Source: Actinomycetota bacterium (GTDB lineage Bacteria; Actinomycetota; Acidimicrobiia; Acidimicrobiales; Ilumatobacteraceae). From it: 15,321 nt of DNA. Shown here one piece after another: positions 7,566 through 12,963 of the stretch. Both the position numbers and the translations under genes were made by a program. The stretch spans positions 1 through 15,321 of the forward strand of contig WLSJ01000028.1 of assembly GCA_009705865.1 (NCBI GenBank), read 5' to 3'. The stretch's first letter is position 1. Each line of letters begins with the position of its first letter. The notes beneath the pieces are model-generated. The model did no database searches. It saw only the letters and a list, made by a program, of their open reading frames with translations, and had not been told where the DNA came from.

Positions 7566-8156
7566 ATCGCAGATGTTGACGACACAATTCTCGTACGCCG
7601 AGCCAAGCGAGGTGACAAGCGCGCCATTGATTCGTTGTTGCGTCTTCACTACGACACAGTTCGGGCCATTTGCCATCGCATCGTGTTGAACAAATCTGAT
7701 GCAGAAGATGCCACCCAACTAGCCCTTATGTCCATTGTTCGGGCATTGCCTTCTTTTGATGGCCGGTCAAAATTTTCCACCTGGATCTATCGCATTGCTA
7801 CCAATGCCGCGCTTGACGAAGTGCGGCGTATTCAGCGCCGGCCTCTTCCCACTGACAAAGAGTCGGTTTATGACTCGCCAGCTAGCGACCGCACCGGTGC
7901 TGTCGACGCCCACATCGATATCACTGCCGCGCTTGCCCAATTACCTGAGGAATATCGCACGGCCATTGTGCTGCGTCATATCGCCGACCTTGAATATGAA
8001 GAGATTGCAGCTATTCAAGGCGTTCCTGTCGGCACAGTGCGGTCTCGACTTTCGCGGGGCCGCGCCCAGTTAGCCGACATCGTGGGGAACCAAGACACCA
8101 GTTCGCAACGTCAGACACACACCGACACTGCAACACCTGAAGGGAGCACCCAATGA
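7566..8156 (+). CDS. sigM: ECF-type RNA polymerase sigma factor (SigM-like), start codon unresolved
   Basis: Alternative sigma factor that would direct RNA polymerase to a stress regulon. Region 2 is read from VDDTILVRRAKRGD through DAEDATQLALMSIVRAL and FSTWIYRIATNAALDEVRR; region 4 is LAQLPEEYRTAIVLRHIADLEYEEIAAIQGVPVGTVRSRL with a clear helix-turn-helix. Position matches Rv3911 (sigM). The start is odd: the frame is open from the stop at 7554-7556, and residues clearly belonging to region 2.1 are encoded from about 7578, but there is no in-frame ATG, GTG or TTG before TTG 7635, which would cut off helix 2.1. I set the start at ATC 7566; ATT 7587 is another option, and a one-base G insertion after ATG 7573-7575 would give M-V-D-D-T. 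Its stop overlaps the next start (ATGA, 8153-8156). Confidence 0.85.
   Translation: MADVDDTILVRRAKRGDKRAIDSLLRLHYDTVRAICHRIVLNKSDAEDATQLALMSIVRALPSFDGRSKFSTWIYRIATNAALDEVRRIQRRPLPTDKESVYDSPASDRTGAVDAHIDITAALAQLPEEYRTAIVLRHIADLEYEEIAAIQGVPVGTVRSRLSRGRAQLADIVGNQDTSSQRQTHTDTATPEGSTQ
8139..8146 (+). promoter_or_regulatory. Ribosome binding site of the sigma-factor partner gene
   Basis: GAAGGGAG lies 6 bases before the ATG at 8153. It is one of the few clear Shine-Dalgarno sequences in the window and supports that start. Confidence 0.6.
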
Positions 8157-8758
8157 TTGATGACGAACTAGACCCCCATATTGGCGCCGCCCTTCGCGAT
8201 GTTGCACCCGCACCTGACTCAGTGCGCGACCAACACATCGCAACAGCGTTAGGTGAATTAGCAGTCCCTGCAAAACGGCCCCGATCTGTGTGGCTCGGTG
8301 CAGCAGCTGCAATTGTGGTTTTGCTGGTTGGCGGCAATGCGCTGTACGCCGCGCTCTCCCCATCACGTACCTCTCCAGCAGAAATTGCGATGCCCGAATC
8401 CACAGCATCAAAAGTAAGTCCAGTAAAAGGTTCTGCATGTGGCGCTGACCTGAATGAATACACGATCGTTGGCACATATACGGCTTCTGCTTCCGTACAA
8501 GAAGTGTGGAGTTCTGCTCAAGACCTCATCGTTGTCAACCAAGCTTCGTGTGCCCTGCTCGGCACATTCACGCACCCCGCAATATTTACTAGCGCCAATG
8601 GCTGTGTCGGATTTGCATTGGGAGCTGGAAACCAGGCTGTGGGTACATACTCAGTCGCAGGTGCAGAACTCATGCTTGTTGCAACGCCAACTGAACTGCA
8701 GATCCGCGATGGTTCATGTGAGGTCATTGCCAGTTACCCACTGCCTGCACAGCCGTAA
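8153..8758 (+). CDS. Putative membrane-anchored anti-sigma factor
   Basis: Single-pass membrane protein of 201 residues, likely controlling the sigma factor it is coupled to. A short acidic cytoplasmic N-terminus (1-45, DDELDPHIGAALRD) precedes a transmembrane helix (about 46-66, WLGAAAAIVVLLVGGNALYAAL) and an extracytoplasmic domain with cysteines at 96, 133, 151 and 189, able to form two disulfides. It lacks the HxxxCxxC zinc anti-sigma motif. Overlap with the sigma stop by ATGA and a strong ribosome binding site indicate fixed-ratio synthesis, as for sigma/anti-sigma pairs. Position corresponds to Rv3912, the SigM partner of mycobacteria. The anti-sigma role is inferred from context and topology; the primary sequence alone is not diagnostic. 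trxB and trxA downstream make redox control of the cysteines an attractive but untested idea. Confidence 0.7.
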   Translation: MIDDELDPHIGAALRDVAPAPDSVRDQHIATALGELAVPAKRPRSVWLGAAAAIVVLLVGGNALYAALSPSRTSPAEIAMPESTASKVSPVKGSACGADLNEYTIVGTYTASASVQEVWSSAQDLIVVNQASCALLGTFTHPAIFTSANGCVGFALGAGNQAVGTYSVAGAELMLVATPTELQIRDGSCEVIASYPLPAQP

Positions 8759-8785
8759 GCCCACCGACCCACTTGGTGTCGCCGT

Positions 8786-8791
8786 TAGGCT
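8786..8791 (+). promoter_or_regulatory. Candidate -10 element for a leaderless small membrane gene
   Basis: TAGGCT (TAnnnT) ends 6 bases before the ATG at 8798. No ribosome binding site lies in GAACCC, so the transcript would begin at or near the start codon. Confidence 0.4.
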
Positions 8792-8797
8792 GAACCC

Positions 8798-9124
8798 ATG
8801 GTGTCAAACCCTCTCACCGATCCCGAATGGGCGGACCGCTCTGTCGATTTCATCGACCGTGTTGTCAGCACAATTCGTCGGTACACCACTCAGCCACTCG
8901 TCAGTACGGCCCGTGGCATTGTGTTTGGCCTGCTCGGCTCATTTGGTGTTGTTGCCATTGTTGTTCTCACTGTTGTTGGCCTCACTCGAGGCCTGCAAGC
9001 AGCTCTTGATGCCCTTGTCACACATGAAGCAGCCGTGTGGATTTCCTATTTCATCCTTGCCGCAGTCTTTGGTCTCCTCGGAGCCATCTTGATGCGTCGT
9101 CGTTACACAGAAGAAGATAAATAA
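8798..9124 (+). CDS. Small two-helix membrane protein of unknown function
   Basis: A 108-residue protein with two predicted transmembrane helices: about 42-66 (VFGLLGSFGVVAIVVLTVVGL) and about 80-101 (VWISYFILAAVFGLLGAILM). The N-terminal region (DPEWADRSVDFIDRVVSTIRRY) is amphipathic and charged, and the tail MRRRYTEEDK is basic then acidic. Both termini are probably cytoplasmic by the positive-inside rule. No catalytic motif is seen. It resembles small holin-like or transporter-accessory membrane proteins only in topology. The stop (9122-9124) directly abuts the trxB ATG at 9125, so it is likely co-transcribed with trxB. Mycobacteria have no counterpart at this point in the cluster. Coding potential is supported by the gap-free junction with trxB and by the clean hydrophobic pattern. 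Confidence 0.75.
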   Translation: MVSNPLTDPEWADRSVDFIDRVVSTIRRYTTQPLVSTARGIVFGLLGSFGVVAIVVLTVVGLTRGLQAALDALVTHEAAVWISYFILAAVFGLLGAILMRRRYTEEDK

Positions 9125-10069
9125 ATGAGCACAGTTCGCAACACCATCATTATTGGGTCTGGCCCTGCCGGACTCACTGCAGCCATTTACACTGCACGCG
9201 CATCTCTTGAGCCACTTGTTATTGAGGGTGAACCCAGCTCCAGCAGTGATCAACCTGGCGGACAACTGATGTTGACAACCGAGGTAGAAAACTTCCCTGG
9301 TTTTCCTGAGGGCATCATGGGGCCAGAACTCATGATGAACTTTCGTGCGCAAGCAGAACGCTTCGGTGCAGAGTTCATAACAGAAAAAGTAACGAAGGTT
9401 GACTTCGCGTCTCGCCCGTTCAAAGTCTGGATTCGTGACACTGAATACACCGCGAACTCCATCATTGTTGCAACAGGTGCTCAGTCACTCATGCTTGATT
9501 TACCCAAGGAAACCGAGCTAATCGGCCATGGTGTATCTACTTGTGCAACATGTGATGGTTTCTTTTTCCGCGGGCAAGAGATTGTCGTTGTCGGCGGCGG
9601 TGACTCTGCAGTAGAAGAAGCAACATTCCTCACAAAGTTTGCATCAAAGGTTCACCTCATTGTTCGTCGTGATGCGTTGCGCGCATCTCGCATCATGCAA
9701 GACCGCGCCATCTCGAACGAGAAGATTGAAATTCACTGGAATTCAAAAGTGTCTGAACTACATGGAGAACAATCACTCTCTGGTGTCACGTTGACTGACA
9801 CTGTCACTGGTGCAACAAGCCCGCTTGCTGTCACTGGTTTGTTCATTGCCATTGGCCACAAACCAAACACAGCAATTTTCCAGAACGTGTTGAACATGGA
9901 AGATTCTGGTTACTTGCTCACACGCGATGGCTCCACATACACCGACATCGAAGGCATCTTTGCCTGTGGTGACGTGCAAGACCACACATACCGTCAAGCA
10001 ATTACTGCAGCCGGTTCTGGTTGCATGGCTGCTCTCGACTGCGAGCGCTGGCTCGAACACCAACACTGA
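9125..10069 (+). CDS. trxB: Thioredoxin reductase (NADPH)
   Basis: FAD enzyme that passes electrons from NADPH to thioredoxin. All family marks are present in 314 residues: FAD-binding IIGSGPAGLTAAIYTARA (residues 9-26), GGQL, the redox-active CATC pair (C140, C143) followed by DGFFF, the NADPH-binding VVVGGGDSAVEEA, and the C-terminal FAD contact GIFACGDVQDHTYRQAITAA. Length is standard. After the cysteine pair, GFFFRG is the usual low-molecular-weight type. The start is ATG at 9125, immediately after the stop of the small membrane gene. Only 2 bases separate it from mog downstream. With trxA 564 bases further on, this is the trxB-trxA pair of the origin-proximal actinobacterial cluster, here split by mog. 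Confidence 0.98.
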   Translation: MSTVRNTIIIGSGPAGLTAAIYTARASLEPLVIEGEPSSSSDQPGGQLMLTTEVENFPGFPEGIMGPELMMNFRAQAERFGAEFITEKVTKVDFASRPFKVWIRDTEYTANSIIVATGAQSLMLDLPKETELIGHGVSTCATCDGFFFRGQEIVVVGGGDSAVEEATFLTKFASKVHLIVRRDALRASRIMQDRAISNEKIEIHWNSKVSELHGEQSLSGVTLTDTVTGATSPLAVTGLFIAIGHKPNTAIFQNVLNMEDSGYLLTRDGSTYTDIEGIFACGDVQDHTYRQAITAAGSGCMAALDCERWLEHQH

Positions 10070-10071
10070 TC

Positions 10072-10593
10072 ATGACCACGCGCATCGGAGTCGTCTCGGT
10101 CTCTGACCGTGCATCGACCGGCGTGTACGAAGACAAAGGCGCTCCAGCCATCCACCAATTTCTCTCGGGATGCATCACCTCCCCCATTGAATTTGTTGAT
10201 TGCCTCATCCCTGATGAACTCGACATCATTTCAGCAACCCTGATTGACCTTGCTGACGTGCAGAATTGCGCACTCATTGTCACCACAGGGGGCACGGGGC
10301 CATCGCCACGCGACGTCACACCAGAGGCAACTGCCGCTGTCTGTAGCAAAATGCTGCCTGGGTTTGGCGAAGCAATGCGCGCCGTCTCTATTGGTCTGAT
10401 TCCCACCGCGATCTTGTCCCGTCAAACAGCAGGCATTCGTGGTTCATCTCTGATCATTACGTTGCCAGGCAAACCCACTGCCATCGCCGAGTGCCTCGGT
10501 GCAGTCATTGCGGCTGTGCCTGATTGCTTAAGCGTGATTGGTGCACCGTCGATTGAGTTGATTCCTGCCATCGGCACCTATCGCCCTCATTAA
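10072..10593 (+). CDS. mog: Mog-type molybdopterin adenylyltransferase
   Basis: Cytoplasmic enzyme of molybdenum cofactor synthesis that adenylylates molybdopterin before metal insertion. The 173-residue protein has VVSVSDRAS at its start, the nucleotide-binding TTGGTGPSPRDVTPEAT (residues 71-87), GFGEAMRAVSIGLIPTAILSRQ and LPGKP (131-135) followed by AIAECLGAV, matching MogA better than MoaB (the PTAILSRQ block and the PGFGE segment). The ATG at 10072, 2 bases after the trxB stop, is preferred; an upstream in-frame start at 10021 would lie inside trxB. No other cofactor gene (moa, moe) is in the window, so the link to trxB/trxA is positional only. The MoaB/Mog family is closely related internally, so the exact member is less sure than the family. 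Confidence 0.92.
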   Translation: MTTRIGVVSVSDRASTGVYEDKGAPAIHQFLSGCITSPIEFVDCLIPDELDIISATLIDLADVQNCALIVTTGGTGPSPRDVTPEATAAVCSKMLPGFGEAMRAVSIGLIPTAILSRQTAGIRGSSLIITLPGKPTAIAECLGAVIAAVPDCLSVIGAPSIELIPAIGTYRPH

Positions 10594-10605
10594 ACATTGC
10601 GGCAG

Positions 10606-10611
10606 TAACAT
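10606..10611 (+). promoter_or_regulatory. Candidate -10 element for trxA
   Basis: TAACAT (TAnnnT) in the 40-base mog/trxA gap. A start of transcription around 10618 would just keep the Shine-Dalgarno at 10621-10626. No consensus -35 is seen, so read-through from trxB/mog may be the main source of trxA transcript. Confidence 0.3.
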
Positions 10612-10620
10612 AGAAACAAC

Positions 10621-10626
10621 GGAAGG
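10621..10626 (+). promoter_or_regulatory. Ribosome binding site of trxA
   Basis: GGAAGG lies 7 bases before the trxA ATG at 10634, a good Shine-Dalgarno match in a region where most genes lack one. It fixes the start. Confidence 0.65.
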
Positions 10627-10633
10627 TTTTGCT

Positions 10634-10963
10634 ATGGCTATCACACTTACTAGTTCCACATTCGACGAGGTGGTCAACAGTTCAGACACACCAATTTTGG
10701 TTGACTTCTGGGCCGAATGGTGCGGACCGTGCAAGCAAATTGCACCCATTCTCGATCAGATTGCGGCTGAAATGCCAGACCGGATCACTATTGCAAAACT
10801 CAATGTTGATGACTACGGCGATATCGCTGGTCGTTTCAACGTGATGAGCATTCCCACCATGTTGTTGTTTCATAAGGGCGAAATCAAAACCAAAATCGTT
10901 GGGGCCATGCCAAAGGGCCGCATGCTCGAGGAGCTTTCGAAATTTCTTCCGGCTTCCCAATAG
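10634..10963 (+). CDS. trxA: Thioredoxin
   Basis: Small cytoplasmic dithiol carrier reduced by TrxB. The 109 residues show the canonical active site WCGPC (C30, C33) after ILVDFWAEW, the buried aspartate in VDFW, the cis-proline loop in MSIPTMLLF and the glycine near VGAMPKGRMLEEL. Length is standard. It has its own ribosome binding site (10621-10626) and possibly its own promoter. Its stop at 10961-10963 lies at the foot of a strong hairpin (10963-10982) that precedes the cwlM-like gene. In mycobacteria the trxB2-trxC pair is followed directly by cwlM, the same order as here. Confidence 0.98.
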   Translation: MAITLTSSTFDEVVNSSDTPILVDFWAEWCGPCKQIAPILDQIAAEMPDRITIAKLNVDDYGDIAGRFNVMSIPTMLLFHKGEIKTKIVGAMPKGRMLEELSKFLPASQ

Positions 10964-10982
10964 GTCCCGGTCACCGCGGACC
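10963..10982 (+). other. Strong hairpin between trxA and the cwlM-like gene
   Basis: Arms GGTCC (10963-10967) and GGACC (10978-10982) enclose CGG-TCA-CCG (10968-10976), with one bulged C (10977), giving about eight GC-rich pairs. It begins on the last base of the trxA stop and ends 4 bases before the cwlM GTG at 10987. No T-run follows. It could slow transcription, protect the trxA 3' end or restrict translation of cwlM. Because conserved cwlM codons run through it, part of the symmetry may simply be coding. Confidence 0.5.
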
Positions 10983-10986
10983 AGCG

Positions 10987-11925
10987 GTGCACGATCTACA
11001 ACGTCGCCTCTCTGCTGCAGGTTTTCTTGCTCCTGGCTCTGCTGAAGATTCAAACTTCTGTGCTCGAACTCATACTGCTGTTCTGACCTTTCAAGATTCA
11101 TATGGTCTCGCCGCAACTGGTGAATGCGATGAACAAACATGGTCAGCATTAATTGAATCATCATGGTCGTTTGGTGATCGTTTGCTTTTTTTGCGCACAC
11201 CAAACATTCGCGGCGACGATGTTGCGGAATTACAAACACAGCTCAACCGACTTGGTTTTGATTGCGGGCGCGTTGATGGCATCTTTGGCCAGAACGCAGT
11301 AGATGCCGTTTCTGAGTTTCAGCGCAACATGGGTCTTGCTGCAACAGGCATCTGTAGCCCTGAATTCATTGAGTTTTTGAAGCAAATGGGTTCGCAATCG
11401 GGTGCTGGTCCTGGTGTTGCAACAGTTCGAGAATCAATTGAATTGGGTGACACTGATGCGCGAGATGACGCGCGACTTGTCGTGGGTTACTTCACTGGTG
11501 GCGCATCACTTGCACACGCTGTTGTGCGTCGCGCAAAACAATCTCACCCACTAACAACAGCTGTTGATTCTGATGCATCAGAACAAGCACGTGCATCAAA
11601 CTCTTTTTCAGCTGATGCATACATTGGTTGTGAAGTATCAAGCGACAACGGTTGCATCATTTATTTTTATGAGGTGCCAACGTTTGTGAGTGTCGGTGGA
11701 CGCAATCTTGCATTGCGAATTGCAGCAGCAATCTCGTCTCGCGTGCCTGAATTGTCTGTTCGCACCCTCGGAATTCGTCATCCGGTGCTGCGCGAGACTC
11801 GAATGCCAGCAGTGTTGTGCTCGATGGGGCCAGTTGACATGGTGTCACTCACCACCAGTTCGCTTTCGTTGGCGATTACTGATGCTTTTGATGCCTGGCG
11901 CGAAGATCCCCTTCGCGAGATCTAG
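10987..11925 (+). CDS. cwlM: CwlM-like protein: two peptidoglycan-binding repeats plus inactive amidase fold
   Basis: Likely a regulator of wall synthesis rather than an enzyme. Residues about 1-60 and 67-135 are two PG_binding_1 repeats (VHDLQRRLSAAGF...FQDSYGLAATGECDEQTW and VAELQTQLNRLGF...FQRNMGLAATGICSPEF). Residues about 155-300 keep the strand/helix order of N-acetylmuramyl-L-alanine amidase (Amidase_3), including IRHPVLRETRMPAVLCSMG, but the three zinc ligands are gone: no DPGHGG, YIGCEV where an S-x-H strand is expected, and LCSMG in place of L-x-E-x-G. It has no signal peptide, as in mycobacterial CwlM (Rv3915), a cytoplasmic activator of MurA controlled by PknB. GTG 10987 is the first canonical in-frame start, yet the codons just upstream (10960-10986) read I-G-P-G-H-R-G-P-A, which fits the first repeat, so the true start may be further upstream and non-standard. 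Confidence 0.87.
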   Translation: MHDLQRRLSAAGFLAPGSAEDSNFCARTHTAVLTFQDSYGLAATGECDEQTWSALIESSWSFGDRLLFLRTPNIRGDDVAELQTQLNRLGFDCGRVDGIFGQNAVDAVSEFQRNMGLAATGICSPEFIEFLKQMGSQSGAGPGVATVRESIELGDTDARDDARLVVGYFTGGASLAHAVVRRAKQSHPLTTAVDSDASEQARASNSFSADAYIGCEVSSDNGCIIYFYEVPTFVSVGGRNLALRIAAAISSRVPELSVRTLGIRHPVLRETRMPAVLCSMGPVDMVSLTTSSLSLAITDAFDAWREDPLREI

Positions 11926-11934
11926 TTATCCACA
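11926..11934 (+). promoter_or_regulatory. DnaA box, perfect consensus
   Basis: TTATCCACA, 9 of 9 against the general bacterial consensus, immediately after the cwlM stop codon (TAG 11923-11925). Confidence 0.7.
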
Positions 11935-11993
11935 GGCAATCCACAACTGTGCGTAACCTGTAACCCTCTACCCACAGTTGAGGGTGATGGCAG

Positions 11994-12002
11994 TGGGGAT
12001 AA
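11994..12002 (-). promoter_or_regulatory. DnaA-box-like site, 8 of 9
   Basis: The minus strand reads TTATCCCCA, one mismatch from TTATCCACA and inverted relative to the perfect box 68 bases away. Confidence 0.45.
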
Positions 12003-12029
12003 CTACACCGTTGTGGTTTATTGCGAAAC

Positions 12030-12047
12030 TGACTGACTAATCAGTCA
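12030..12047 (-). terminator. Hairpin at the end of parB
   Basis: TGACTGA (12030-12036) and TCAGTCA (12041-12047) form a perfect 7-base inverted repeat with a 4-base loop CTAA that contains part of the parB stop. On the minus strand the stem is followed by GTTTCGCAATAAACC, with only a short T-run, so termination may be weak. It could also act on cwlM transcripts from the other side. Confidence 0.4.
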
Positions 12048-12963
12048 TGTGGCGATAAATACGCTCAAGATCAATGAGATCGGCGAACTCAATACTGATC
12101 CGTCCACGCTTCCCTGCCATCGACACGCTGACTTTGGTATCAAGGAACTCTGCCAACAGGTTTTCCAACTCTAAAAGCCCAGCTGGTCGCAATGTTGTAG
12201 TGCCGCCAGTTGATGGTTTTGGCTTATCGACTCCGGGAACCCCGTTTTTGACTGCATCTTCTGTGGCTCGCACTGACCAGCCATCTTTCACAGCAAGGGC
12301 AGCGAGTTGTTCCATCACGTTGGTCGATGTACTTGCTAACAATGCTCGTGCATGACCCGCCGTGAGTCGGCCGTCTGCCAAATATCCCTGAACAGCTGCA
12401 GGTAGCGACAGCAATCGCAATGCGTTCGTGATTGCTGCACGACTCTTGCCAACCCGCTTCGCTATCTGCTCATGCGTCATTGAAAAATCTTCAGACAGTT
12501 GCTGGTAGGCCGATGCCTCTTCCAGCGCCGTGAGGTCTTGACGATGCAAGTTCTCAACGAGAGCTTGTTCAACAGAACCCAGTTCATTGATCTCTCGAAC
12601 CACGACTGGAACAACTGACAGTTTGGCTTTCTGAGCAGCACGCCAACGCCGTTCACCAGCAATCAGTTGGAATTTGCCCGGTGACATCTCGCGAACAAGC
12701 AATGGCTGCAAGATGCCAATTTCCTTGATCGACTTTGCCAAATCACTCAATGAATCTTCATCGAAATGAACACGCGGCTGATGTGGGTTCGGCTCAATAG
12801 AAGATGTCGGTACATCACGCAATGCAGATGCCGGCAGTTCTTCGCGCGGCGCTGCAGGTTTTGAGCCTGTGGCGGGTGCTGGTGTTGTGGGGGCTGGTGC
12901 GTCTTCTCTCGTCGTGGGGATGAGAGTAGAAAGTCCCTTACCTAGCTTTCGGCGTTCGACCAT
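12037..12963 (-). CDS. parB: Chromosome-partitioning protein ParB
   Basis: CTP-dependent DNA clamp that loads at parS and spreads to organise the origin region for segregation. Features in 308 residues: a basic start ERRKLGKGLSTLIP (the ParA-contacting end), a Pro/Ala-rich linker (about 20-50), the NTPase fold with NPHQPR (59-64), GERRWRA (103-109) and ENLHRQDL (137-144), the HTH MTHEQIAKRVGKSRAAITNALRLL (162-185) that reads parS, and a C-terminal dimerisation region ending YRHMTD. Length is normal. The ATG at 12961-12963 lies inside the 3' end of parA (26-base overlap), so translation is coupled. The three parS sites about 850-950 bases upstream are its expected targets. The 3' end carries a hairpin across the stop. 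Confidence 0.98.
   Translation of the reverse strand: MVERRKLGKGLSTLIPTTREDAPAPTTPAPATGSKPAAPREELPASALRDVPTSSIEPNPHQPRVHFDEDSLSDLAKSIKEIGILQPLLVREMSPGKFQLIAGERRWRAAQKAKLSVVPVVVREINELGSVEQALVENLHRQDLTALEEASAYQQLSEDFSMTHEQIAKRVGKSRAAITNALRLLSLPAAVQGYLADGRLTAGHARALLASTSTNVMEQLAALAVKDGWSVRATEDAVKNGVPGVDKPKPSTGGTTTLRPAGLLELENLLAEFLDTKVSVSMAGKRGRISIEFADLIDLERIYRHMTD

Larger units (their letters stand above)
11926..12036. other. Convergent intergenic region with DnaA boxes and inverted repeats
   Basis: The 111-base gap between cwlM and parB begins with the perfect DnaA box TTATCCACA (11926-11934). Weaker matches are CAATCCACA (11937-11945, 7 of 9), CTACCCACA (11968-11976, 7 of 9), and on the minus strand TTATCCCCA (11994-12002, 8 of 9) and TAAACCACA (12012-12020, 7 of 9). 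CAACTGTG (11944-11951) pairs with CACAGTTG (11973-11980), and ACCCTC (11963-11968) with GAGGGT (11980-11985). There is no gene here. It may be a DnaA-binding or titration site near the origin; a full origin with an AT-rich unwinding element is not evident. Confidence 0.6.

Noticed and set aside
8759..8797. CACC...GGTG repeat after the anti-sigma gene as a terminator
   Set aside because: The arms are only four bases and no T-run follows; it is too weak to call.
8454..9092. Plus-strand frame of 212 codons crossing the anti-sigma, small membrane and trxB junctions
   Set aside because: It overlaps two better supported genes out of frame and shows low-complexity Leu/Ser content without a domain.
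10021..10071. Upstream start for mog inside trxB
   Set aside because: It would add residues encoded by the conserved trxB C-terminus in another frame; the family begins at the ATG 10072.
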